Assembly (NCBI RefSeq): GCF_003945595.2
Contig: NW_024104421.1
Location: 3,038,001 to 3,102,000 of the forward strand
Source: Pipra filicauda
Taxonomy: Eukaryota; Chordata; Aves; Passeriformes; Pipridae
Length of the DNA stretch: 64,000 nucleotides
Direction: 5' to 3'
How positions within the stretch are numbered: position 1 is the first letter of the stretch; each line of letters starts with the position of its first letter. Below, in pieces: positions 39,695 through 51,600 of this stretch. The position numbers and the translations under genes were made by a program. The notes under the pieces are model-generated. The model saw only the letters and a program-made list of their open reading frames with translations, was not told where the DNA came from and did not search any database.

Positions 39695-40080
39695 AGGAGG
39701 CGAGCTGGAGCCGGCTGCCTGGAGCGGAGAAGTGGGGGGACAGGCGAGGGGAGCGGGGCCGGGCCGGGGGCGGCGGCCCGGGGGCAGGGGCGGCCCGGCC
39801 GGACAGCGGCACGGCCCCGGCGCAGCGCCCGCCGCCCGCCCGCGGCTCCCGGCGCCGCCGTCCGCCGGCCCCGCTTCGATCCGGTTTCTCAATATTGTGG
39901 GCTCTGCCCTGCGGTTCCACTACGGAATGCGAGTGTGAGCTGCATTTCAAGGAGGACAGAACCGTTCGCATCGTGTGCGAGCGCTGAGCGAGGCGGCAGA
40001 GCGGGCTGCGGCTGTGTTTGATCCGCTACGAGCAGGCAGACACACAGGCACGGTAGGCAGGCAGAGATACCCGGGGGTAA

Positions 40081-43000
40081 GTTGCACAGACGAGAGGATG
40101 CACAGATGTTTAAATAGATTAATCAAGCCAGGATTTGCAAAATCCTCGGTGGAAACACCAAAGCGCTCCGCTGGTATCCCACCACTTGCCTTAATTATGC
40201 CCATCATTTGGCCCTCTACAATTGGAGCCTCCGCAGAGAGCAAAAATGACTCCTTTAAAACAAAATGCAAGCTGAATGCAGTACATGTTAAACCTATCTG
40301 GACTCTCCGAGCTGCCATGTTAAACAAGAGATGCAGAGTTCTAAAACACCCCTCAGGAACCACTGCAGAAGCTGCCACAACCTGAAGAACTAATCCACTC
40401 TGACGTACACGGAGGTGAATGTCCGGAATACCGTGTCCTATGTGCAAACCCCTGGCTGTAGATTCTCATGATAACCAAGTATCCATTTAATATCACATGC
40501 ATGCAATACTATTTGTGGAACTTGAAACACAGTGGTTCTTTCCTTTCAAGTGGTTTTCCATTTCAACCAGAAAAAAAAAAAAAGAGTATTTAGAACTGGT
40601 AATACCCCTATAAAGGAATTACTTTCGAACAAACTTAGTGCCTTCTCTACAAAGGGATTTCAGTGGGATGTATCAAATTTCCATCTCTTTTTGAGGCTTT
40701 CTCCCCACCACTTTAAATGAGCTATCTCTCAGCTGAAACTCAAAATATAATAGAAAACACCACTACCTAACAGATTGAGGCAAAGAAACGAGAAAACAAC
40801 ACATCCACTTGGAACTACAGTTAAAAAAACCCTGGAAGAGATGTAAAGCACTTACCGAAAACTGGACGCAGCCAAAGCACTTGTCCTAAATAAAGGTCAT
40901 TTTGGTTTCTAATAACCACTGATCATCACAACTTCTGCATTAGATGCTATTCAAAGGGTAATTAACCAACACCATATTGCCATTGACAGCATGTAGAGGC
41001 GCAGCTTTATTTCTGACTCAGGAGGAAGGGTTCCTCTGAGCAATTAAAATACTCCGTCCTCTATTGCCTAGTTTTTCTCTAATAATGTCACATGCACTTA
41101 CCCCATTTAACTTACCAGATCAAGCAAGATCAGAGCTAGAGGTGGAATGGCAATATATTGGCTTTCATTTTCTACTCAAGTTGCCTTTTTCTTAAAAAAA
41201 AACAAGTCTTCCCTTCGCCATGATAAGAAGTACCAAACAGAAAATCCTTCACTGCCTACATTTGTTGTGTAAATGTACATTTTATTTTTCTCCTTGTGAC
41301 CACAAATCCTTGCCATTTTGGATTGTGCTAACTCCATTTTTTCTACCCATGAGTCAACTGAGAGTTGCATGATTCACCCTTGCATGGACATAGTCTCTGG
41401 GGAAGTAATTAAGTGCATGCTGATCCCTCCTGTACAGAAATCAAATACCGGCGGAGCACCTGTAAATATTTCTTTTGCCTTTCTTGGGTCACATTCCCAG
41501 CTAGCTAAAGATTTATGTACAGTATTAGTTAAACAGTTAAAATCCACATAGCCTTGCTTTCTGCCAGCTCACATATGCATGCAGCCACATACACAAGCTG
41601 TCCCTGCCACCTACAAATCTTTTTCTCCGTTCTTTATCCCTCTCTCCCTGCCAAGCTCCCACAGTGGGACACAAGTTGGGCCAATTACCAAAAACCAAAT
41701 ACAGAAGAAAAATAGAACAAGAAACGAGAATATTAGCTGGCATTAATTTCTTCAGCATAAATTAAATTCTACTATAACTTGAGGTTTCCTTACTCAGCAA
41801 TTCTGACACAAATAATTTTCTATACAGGGAAGTGGATAGAAACTGATTGTAGGATTAAGATGGAAGGATCCTGCTAATGAAAGAGAATCAGGTGACATGA
41901 CATGAGTGAGCATCACACCTTCCCCTAAAGCATTTGTACTGTCCAAGTACACAAAGAAGATGTAATCCATGAAAACAATTTTGTTAAAGAAATGGCATTT
42001 GAAGTAAAAGCGCTTGTAAGATTTTTTCCATTAAAAATGTGATTAATGGAATGCACATTTAGTATTATTTCCATCAGGAAAGAACTCGAGGTGTTGCCCT
42101 TCACAGAAACTAGGAAAAAATTGGCCTAAAGTTTATTTCTACACTTTCTTTCCATTTTTGATAGTAGTACAGCAGGGATTTTCTTAAGAGATTTCAGAGC
42201 AGTACTTGGAGACTTCAGAGAGGACAACAGCCCTTCCCTGTATGGCCTCTGAATCCCGAGCTCTCCGATGGGATATGTTCTGGGCCAGGACTCTAAAGGC
42301 AAAGTGTACAGCCTAAACCAATTAAAAGGCTTTCTAATTTTTTGAAGGAGTAAAGCTCTGAAAAGCTTTAAGGCCTTCTGAAGGGGGGGACACACACTTA
42401 GCCTTCTTCACAGTTCAATCCCCACACACACAGCCCAAAGAGGAATATACAAGTGAAAGATCTTTAAAAAAACTTCTGAAAGAATTATTATCTCGATACA
42501 AAACCGATTAGAAAGTTCTTAGGCCCTGCCTGATAGAGCACCCAGCAGATTCAGAGGTAAGGTGGATTAGACACAAGGGCTGAATCTGTGCTTGTAGACT
42601 TCCTCTAAGCAGATGACTATAGATTAGACAAATGATGCAATGTATACTCAGCCTTAGGCCAGCTCTAAGGTGGAGATACCAGTTTTCTCTCCCACATAAT
42701 GCTACAAGGAAAAAAATTGCTCTCCAGTTGCTCTGAGAACAATAGTAATAAGAGCCATATAAAATACCAAGTCAGAGATTTCTGAAAAACAGCTATTTAA
42801 AGCTATAAAGTGTCAAAGATGATTTGTAGGGTGCATGATGTGAACATGCAACAGCCCATTCTGCGTGTCAGGAATGTTTTGTTCCATGTACAATATAGTA
42901 GTCTTTCCCTCTTATCCAGCCTTATATAGAGTATACTGGGCACAACAGCTTCTTCAAAATCCAATATCAGAGCCTGCATCCATCTTGAGAACAGAAATCC

Positions 43001-46000
43001 CCCGAATGGACTGTGCAGGAGAATGTCTCCCTGATTCAAAGAGGAAGAGTTACTGTCATGCTGTATTTAACAGCTGGAAAGCAACGGAATGAAAACAGAC
43101 AGGAGCAAGCAATAACTCTGCATTGAACTATTTTTATAACTTATAAAATTATTGGTAAGGCTCTTTTAAGCACTCTCAGTACTTTTTAAGTGGTGGAGGG
43201 TTTTCATTGGGCCTACTGCATTGGTTATCTGTCTATCTCATTGCAGTAGATTATGTTCACACTACTTTGGCACTAATGCTTTCTACTATAAAATAAAAAG
43301 GTAAATTATTCAAAAGCCAGGAAAAAAATGTATTTTATCCCAGAAATAGTACTAATGCTCACAATACAAAAGCAATTCCTTCCAGGGCCAGCTCAGAGAA
43401 ACCATGCCAGAGATCTTTATTACTTTGCTGAAACGTACCTTTTTTTCCCCCATGTATTTAAGATTTTGCACTTCTACCAACAGAAAAAGCTTCCCATAAG
43501 AATCAGCACTTTCTTGAATTGAAAACTATGGAATTCTTTTTTTCCATTGATTTAAATAAATGGGATCTAAACACAGTGCAATCTTTATATGAAGTCTGAG
43601 CCTCCTTTTTTTTTTTTTTAAATATCAATAATTCTGGTTTCTATCTAGTGTCTGTTTTCTTCAGAGCATTCCAGCTTTAAGCAATAGCCTGATCAGTCCT
43701 GGGTACACTAAAAGAATCACTGTGCATGAACAACATAATACTTTTAACAACTTCTGTCATTTCTGTCAAGACTGCAAGGTTGGTCCATACACAGTATAAT
43801 AGAAAGAGAAAAATTTGCCAGTGTTGCATGACTGCAGTGTTACTTTTTAAACTGAAATATTGATGATAACAATTTTTTCTCATATTTCTGTTCTGCTCTG
43901 TTTACAATTTTTGATCCTTCTGAATTACATATCATCTAAAACCACAAGTATCATCCTCTACAATTGAAATTCCTATTTGTTAATGGAAAAAATACCTGTT
44001 CACATCTATGAGTATGGATTTATAAAAATGTTCTTTATTTGACTTGTCTTTGTTGCTTCATTTTAATTAAAATTAAAGCAATTGATAGTCCTATGTAAAG
44101 GTATTCAAAGTGTGGTCAGGAAACTGCAGACCCTTCAAAATGATCCACTAACTAGAACATGGAACACTTTCTCAAGATAAATAAAATCTGGGATGGAAGG
44201 GAAAAGGAAGGTTGATGATCAGAATTTCTAGGTGGTTTCATTTCTTAAAATCTTGAATAGTGACATATGAACAGGAACTTTTGAAATTTTAGACAGTGAA
44301 AAAGATTGATTTTCAGAGTTGACTTGGAAAACTTAGCTGTATTTTTCACATTCAAATTAATAGGAGTGGTTACTTGGCTTTGAAATTTCAGTCATTAGCT
44401 TTTATATTTACAGTTAAAGGTTGACAAGCAACTACAAAAAGTTAGAAGGAAAATTTTAAGATTTATCCAGATAGTTGTATGGCCCACTAAAGCACATGAA
44501 GGCCTAGTATTGGTAAACCACAGAAAATATCAAATCTAAGGGGGAAAAAGGAAAGAATGAAATAACTGAGAACCTGTAAGCTGTCAATAAGAAAGTAGCT
44601 AGCAAGTAGAATAAATGGTCATTAGACATGGAAGAGAAGGAAGTAGACTAAATTGAGAGCCTTTAAGTAGGTTTTGATTTTCTAGACTGCAGAAGCCTCT
44701 AGAAAGTAACCTGGATATCTGAACGTGTGATTTTATTCAAATCTTGCTGCCTATCTTAGCTGCCAGCTGTGATCTGTGATTCAATGGGTGGTGGCAGGGG
44801 TGCTTTTCTTCAATACCAACTGCAGAAATGGAAGAGCTCACCATTTATCCCTGTAAATAGGTGACCGGTGTCTGATCAGGACTCATGAACCCAGGTACAG
44901 TTTTAAAGTGCAACAGGAAACAAACGCTTGAACACACAGAAACAACAGAGGAGACATTTGTCCCAAGTAAAACATAAATGCAGTGACGCTTATCAGACTT
45001 GAAGAGAACTTGTGGCAGTTTTCACTGTGCCGTCACCGTCAGGGACACCTGGCCACGGTGCTAATTAGAGCACCAAGGAAGGAAGGTTCAACACCTTTGC
45101 AGAACTTCAAGCAGGAAAAAGGTCAGTTGGTGCCTCTGCCATAAAAGCTTAAGGGAAAGACCTGAACTTAACAAGAAATGTTGCACTGTTTCTATTTTAA
45201 AGAAGAAATAATTGAGCCTATCTAGACTGGTTATGTAAGGATCCAAAGACATTTAGACTCAGCCGTTTGTCATCAGCTACTGCCAACTAAAAAAGAAAAA
45301 AAAAAGAGAGAGAAAAAAGCAAAATTGTTACTGTAAATAAGAGTCTAAAATCATCACTTAAACAAAAGATATGACATAATAATGTCTACAAGGAGATGTA
45401 CAACGAAAAATTAAATTTTAATCCAATCAGCCTACCCTTTGGTGAAAGTAATCATGCAAACTGTTGAGGGTATCTTAGGTACTTGCCACTGCTTACACAA
45501 CAAAAACTAAGAACTTATTACCATTCTAATCTTCTAACATAGTTCTACAAAATAGGAATATGTAGTATGTATCTTGTTCATAACTAAGAACCATGTGTAA
45601 GTTAAGGTTTAGGGCAAGTACAAAGACAGACTTTTTTGGAAGGGATGGATTCTTCAAGGAGCAAATTTTTGCCAATTGTTGAGGAAGACTTTACAGTGAC
45701 TAGAAGAATTACATGATGTTGACATTTGGAAACCTCAGTGGATCTAATTACCAAACAATGAAAACTACACACAGTCAAAACAAGAAGGCAATGCAGAAAA
45801 ATATGTTTAGCTAGTAGAACCAATTCAAATCATATAAAATTCATAACCCAAGTTCAAAAAAGAAAAACAAATTAACGTTGGAGTGGGCTGTAAGGCCAAG
45901 GTCCTTCCTTGTCTTTTGCAATTTTAAAACTCAGAACTTTTAGATCTGCTTTATCAACATAGAAAATTATTGACAAACTTGTGGAAGCCAGCAACTTGGA

Positions 46001-48477
46001 GTTCTGACAGATTCTGGTGGATTTACAATAATCACTAATGAGATAAAATGGTCTAAAAATACATCATCTTACGTATCAGCCGTAAGGAAGATGATTAGAA
46101 TAATTGGTTAGAATAGTCAGTTACTGTGATACTGGCCTGACATACAATGTCAACACTTCATTTTCAACTATGGGTCTTTCTATACTGAAGGACTAAACTG
46201 CTTAGTAAGTGTATCTGGTTATAATGCAATCTTTGTGGTGTTCCTCTGGCTTTTTTCACCATTATTTCTCTCCAAAACAAAGAAAAACACAACTCATCCA
46301 GCAATCTCTGCTAGAGCCTCTGTTTCAGCTCTAGCAACCTTATTTCATGTAATCTCAAAGTCTGTTCTACAACTTGCAGCTCTCCCACTACCTCCTGTTA
46401 AAATGACTAGTAATTGTGTTTAGCTGAATAATGATTTTGTGGTCAATTCAAATGGGCACTAAGTTAGAAACAACTTCCACATGTTTGATTTCAACCCCAG
46501 TTTCCAGAACTGTGTGGTTAGATCCCATAGTCAGAGCAGTTACCTCAGTACCACCTAACCATTGTGTTCAATTCTTTGCAAACTGCCCTTTAAAACAAAA
46601 TTACTTCCAACAGACTGCTCAAAATAGCTCTCTTTATTTCCAAAAAAATCATCATCAAAACACCACAAGCAAATGCTATACAAACCCTAATTGAATTGGT
46701 TATATCATCAACTTTAAAACTGTATATTTCATTATGGTTCCATCTTGACTAATCATTCTCTGAGGACACCCAAAGGCTCATTTAGTGGAACTTTAATAAA
46801 GTGTTACAGAAGTTCTGGAAGTGTGAAACAAAGTGTTCGAAAGTGTGTTTTGCTGGAGAGATATTAAAGGCATTCGTGGAAGGGTTCCTGAACACTGTAT
46901 AAATTAAATCTGCTCCAATTGCATGGATTTGGGCTTGCACAAAACAGTTATTCAAATAGCCTTAATTTAAAAATGGTTGTGTGGCTGTCACTGTGAACTC
47001 CAAGACTGCTGCAGAATATTCCAAACACTTGCAGCAATATGTAATGGGTGGTTTCCTGAATATGTGCCCTCCAAAGCTTCCTTAGCTGCAGTGGAACCTT
47101 GGTGGAACAGAAGCAGTAAAATAGGGGAAGTGACAGGCAGCAAAGTTGAGAGCATTGTTTGATTTGGGAGATAATACAGTAAGGTAGGTTTTGATTCGAC
47201 ATAGTGTAAGAAATGCTCATTATGTTTGCAGCTTCTCAAAAAAAATCTGAAGCTTTAGAAGCTGAGAAAAATGCTATGCTGTTATTTAAACTACCCCTCC
47301 AGCATGCAATTAGAACAGTTTATTTACGTCTCCACTTTCAATTCTTCCGTCCTTGCTTAAACATGCACACAAGCAAAATGAAACAAGTAAACAACTTTAA
47401 AATCTTTACTCACTAGTTACACGTGTTCTGAATGAATTATTTATATTTCTTTAAAATAAGTGGTTAAGAGTTCATTATTTTATAATGCCATTGATGTGTA
47501 CACTAATTTATAAGAGTTGCCTCTCCAGAACTCCATGAGATCATGAATGACCCAGCTAAGCTCCTAACACACACCAGAAGGGGAAAAAAATAGAAAGAAA
47601 GAAAGGGAAAAAAAAAAAAAAAAAAGACAGCTTTATCTAAAAGAAATGCATCACAGAAAATAAGATTTCCAGATCAGGTTTAACATCCTCTTTGATTCAG
47701 GGTGACAGTAAGTGAGAAATACAGAAAGACCACCTTCTGCTTGAACTTAAAATAGTGGTAGTTTTACACTGAGGGGAAAATAGATAGGTTTCAGAATAGG
47801 TTACATCACTGGCTAAGTCTGTTTGAGCTGTCATTCAGAACTCACCATTTTTTAGAGCCCCATTGAATTTTTCAGTCTTTATTTGACTTCTCCTTTTACA
47901 CTATGGGAAGAAAAACTAATCACTTCTACTAAAAAAAACGAAATCAAAGGAGAATGGAAAGCTCCTGCCAATTACACCTATAGCAAGCACATGCAATTGC
48001 ATCCTTTCATTCCTTGCCATTATCCTTCTTTCCTGTCCTCCTCACCTCTTTGCATTGTTTTCTTAAAACAGAAAAAGATCACGAGTTGTAAAGGACTCAG
48101 GCCCTGATGCTGACGTAGAATTTCGACATTAAACCAATAAGCTGAGAAAACATAATAATACCTATCACAAGTAATCTCTCAAGTTGCAAAAACCAGAACA
48201 AATGCGTGACCTAATGTTGCACAAGCTATAAACTGTAAAGAAAACAGAAGAGGCCACACTGCCCACTTTATTTTCTGACTGCCTTTTCAGATGTTCTCCA
48301 TATCTCATTTCTTGTGTTTCCATAAGACTGTTTGAGTCTTCTGACTGCAGAAGAAGATTAGGTGGAACAAGATGAACATTTCAGACCGGTCTCATTAACA
48401 ACTAAATCCCCAAAGAAGTCTCTCTATCTAGTTCCTTAGTTTCTTCTTTTAGACTTTCAGAGCAAAACAAAGCCAGG
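40081..48477. other. Upstream non-coding region, proximal part
   Basis: The GC content falls back to an AT-rich background. No coding exon, RNA gene or clear mobile element is recognisable. A small inverted repeat lies at 45058-45075. Open frames are short and have no similarity I can recognise. It is intergenic, or intronic if transcripts start at a distal CACNA1C promoter. Confidence 0.7.
47580..47630. repeat. Purine tract with (GAAA)n and A19
   Basis: Almost uninterrupted purines: short GAAA repeats then a long A run. Confidence 0.9.
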
Positions 48478-48605
48478 CTCTTTACAAGAGGCACAAGTGG
48501 CAGTGGTCATAAACTAAAACACAGGATGGTCCAACTTGATGTAAAGAAAACTTTTTTTCACCCTGCGAGCTGTCCGGCACTGGACCATCTCGCTTTAGGC
48601 TCAAG
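48478..48605 (+). mobile_element. Short CR1 3' fragment
   Basis: The segment reads 'agaggcacaagtgg..cataaactaaaacacagga', then 'tttttttcaccctgcgagctgtccggcactgga'. This matches the CR1 3' region 'gggcacaaactgaaacacagga..ttcaccctgagggtg..cactgga' with substitutions. It is truncated at both ends. Confidence 0.65.
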
Positions 48606-51600
48606 GGTACTTCTCTTCTGTCAAAGGAACACAAAAGGCTCAAAATCTTACTCAGTTCCATCTGTATCATCATAATGCAAAAGGATTGATTGTTCTGTTA
48701 TTTAACTGAGTAACTGTTGGGCAGTTTTCCCTCTTCAGTCTCATAGGAGAGTCTCTGACTTTTACAATTACCGTGTCATCTGCTGCCATCTCCTGAAGAA
48801 ACACAGCTTGAACTTGGGAAAAAGAGAGGAAAATGGAGGTGTCAACTTTCCGAGCTTTCTACTGGGCAGTGCTGCCTGTCAGACCCAAAGGCAAAGTGTA
48901 GTCTGAAAGTTCCAGGTTGGTGGAGTTTGAGAATGTAGAAAATGACTATTTAAATAATACAGGGCTATTGCATCCCTCTGATTCCATTTCTCTTCCATTC
49001 AGATCCGTAGTGTTTGTGGCAATTGCTACCATGCACAACAGGGGCTGCTGGTTTCCACTGCAGCCTGAGGAAGGAATTCTTATCAGCACAAGCACAACAG
49101 TGAAGCTTATGCACTATAAAGCAGAGAAAATCCACAGTACATGGGCTGCACAAAGAGTACCTGATTTATTAAGGCATGTGACTGTTGTTCTAACATGAAT
49201 AGGCATAGACTTGTGCCCAGGGGATGGACTGACAGATTTCACATTTTGAATATCTGTATTTAGCTGTACATCACTGTACTGCTGTTTTGCAGCCCAAAGG
49301 ATGTCTAGCAGTAAAAGACATCAATTAATTGAAGGAGGAAGAAACCAGAGAGGAAATTCTGTTCTCAAAATAAAACATGTTGACAGAAGAAGAATGCTAG
49401 AGAGGGGGGAAAAAAAGAAAAAGAAAAAAAAAAAAAAGAGAAAAGAAAAAGAAGGAAAAAAGCCCAACAAACCCTGAAAGAACCAAAACAAACACTGCTT
49501 GGCCTAGTGACCCAAAGACATGCCTGTAAGATCATCCTGACCACAGCCCAAAATGACTCCATATCTACACTTACATAAGTCTTCCTTTTTGTGCTACTCT
49601 AGTGTATCAGATAGCTTGTTTACCAGAAATAGAACTGCAGAAATAGATCTATAACCATATATAAACAATTTTTTCTTCTGTGCTCCTCCAGGTTTTAAAA
49701 ATCATTTTAAAATCATACGGCTATTTTTAAACTAGATTTTTGCAGCTTAACTGGCCTAGCATATCAAAACAATGTAGTCATCCAGAGAGTTACAAAGATA
49801 GAAGAACAAGCACACGATGAAAGAATGGCAGATGGTATTATTGTCAAAATGGAAGTGAGCTGGTGGTCAAGTCTGATCATTCATCGAAAGCTACATCATG
49901 CCTGAACTCTCACACAGGAAGAACACAAGGCCTAAATGTCTCGATTTATTTTACAAATATTCTACTGGTGAATGACAAGCAGAATCCACAGATGCTCTCC
50001 AGTTCAAGGGAAATCCACATAATTCCCAAGGGAACTAAATTTGTGTATTTCCGGAGACCAATCCTATTTCCAGAGAAGCTGTTGAATCTGAGAAGATCTC
50101 ACACAAGAACTATACTGATGTATGTCTATCAGTTTCATCAAATTACTCCCAATTTACATTATTACAAACGAGATCAGGATGCCATTTAATCTTCAATGGA
50201 AGCAAAATCTAACCCACAAAGATGCATCTGCACTTCAGTATTCAGCAAAATGGAAGTGATGAATCACACTTTTGCCCTAAGAGTGACACAAAGGAGCAAT
50301 CAGCTCGAGCTGATGTTCTGGCACTAGTTAAGAACATCCTCGTGACTCCCCATGTTTTAAGTTTCTCAGCCCTTGAGATGAAGCTTCCATAGTCTGCAGC
50401 AGCATCAAATATAGTCGCTGATGATATTCAGAGTGCCTTGCATCCAAAAAACTTCAGAGCACACAAAAACCGTTTAAAAATAATTTTACTAGTCACAAAG
50501 ATAGAACTGACATTTGAGTTAAAGCTTCGTTTTGAATTAACGCCGCACCACACCTTGGAACTGGAACTGAAAAATGCCACGTGAAATGATTTAGCTACTG
50601 TAAGAACTTGGTCAGAATATCATTACAAAAAAAAAGGAAATTCGCTTGGTCCTCTAAACTTTGTGAAAAGGTTCATTGATGTGTATAAGGACCATAAATT
50701 GTTGATCCATCAGTTGTATGTTACAGTTAAGAAAGACAGCACATTAGGCAACACAGAGAAACCCAAAACATACAGCTTTGTTAGCTCAGTACTTATTCCA
50801 GGAGAAGAATGCAATCTGCTCACTAGCTTTACTGCATCTGGTGTCACCCTAAATTCTTGAAGTCTCATCCAATTAGTAACTATGACTGATTTTGCAAGAG
50901 TTTAATTCCTGGTAATATGGTAAGCAGAACAATCAAAAGCTGGGCTACACTGGAGTGAAGAACCAAATTATCATGCTTACACAGCATTTATGACTCTTTA
51001 AAGCATTGCAAAGCATGGGCCAATCAATTTTTAGAATACCTATGAAGACAGCAAATAAGATTTTGGTCTTTGTGTTTGGATTCAACTGGAGTAAACTGCA
51101 GATTTCTTGGAAATTTTGTTTGTAGCAAAACCTACTTGTGGAGGTAAGATCAAATGTATTTTCCAATAAATCGGGTCAATTCTGTGTTAGGAAATAGAAA
51201 GGTGAGTAGGTGGCTGCCCAACTGTATTCTTACAGGCTAACATCTCCCTCTCTGTCCATACATCTCAGAATAAATGTTAAATGAATCCTCACAGAAGAGT
51301 GTGAGGAAATAAACTTTCCTTTAAACTCTGTAGTTTAAAAAGAGTTTGTTTTTTAAAAAAGAAAACTTGAGCTCTATACCAGCTTCCACCTACTTTTTGT
51401 CTTCCTTTATATACTTAGCTCTCTAGTATACATCAAATACTCTCTTTTTAATAGATCAACCAATAGAGTTAGAATTATTAGGCCTTTCAAAAGTAAAATG
51501 AATGGTGGGCTACGGGGGTCAAGAGTAAGGGGTAAAAGGTAAATCACAGTTGTACTCCCAATTAATTTTCCATTTCCTGTCTGCTGTGACTAAGGAATAC

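Larger units (their letters stand above)
37640..40080. promoter_or_regulatory. CpG-rich promoter domain of the CACNA1C proximal promoter
   Basis: GC content and CpG density rise sharply here, most strongly at 37640-38180, 38600-38940 and 39400-40060, against AT-rich flanks. The domain covers the exon 1 start codon at 39004, its leader, the beginning of intron 1 and the upstream region. It includes GC-box-like sequence at about 38163-38176 and a perfect CRE at 39687-39694. No convincing TATA box was identified, so dispersed CpG-island initiation is likely. Boundaries are by eye. Long open frames on both strands here are a by-product of GC richness and are not annotated as genes. Confidence 0.85.

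Noticed and set aside
39928..39965. Possible RE1/NRSF silencer ('ttcaaggaggacag')
   Set aside because: Half-sites are present but the spacing and the first half-site do not match the RE1 consensus.
49721..49730. MEF2 consensus CTATTTTTAA (also at 22478 and 52890)
   Set aside because: Matches are exact but expected by chance in AT-rich sequence; they are scattered with no clustering.
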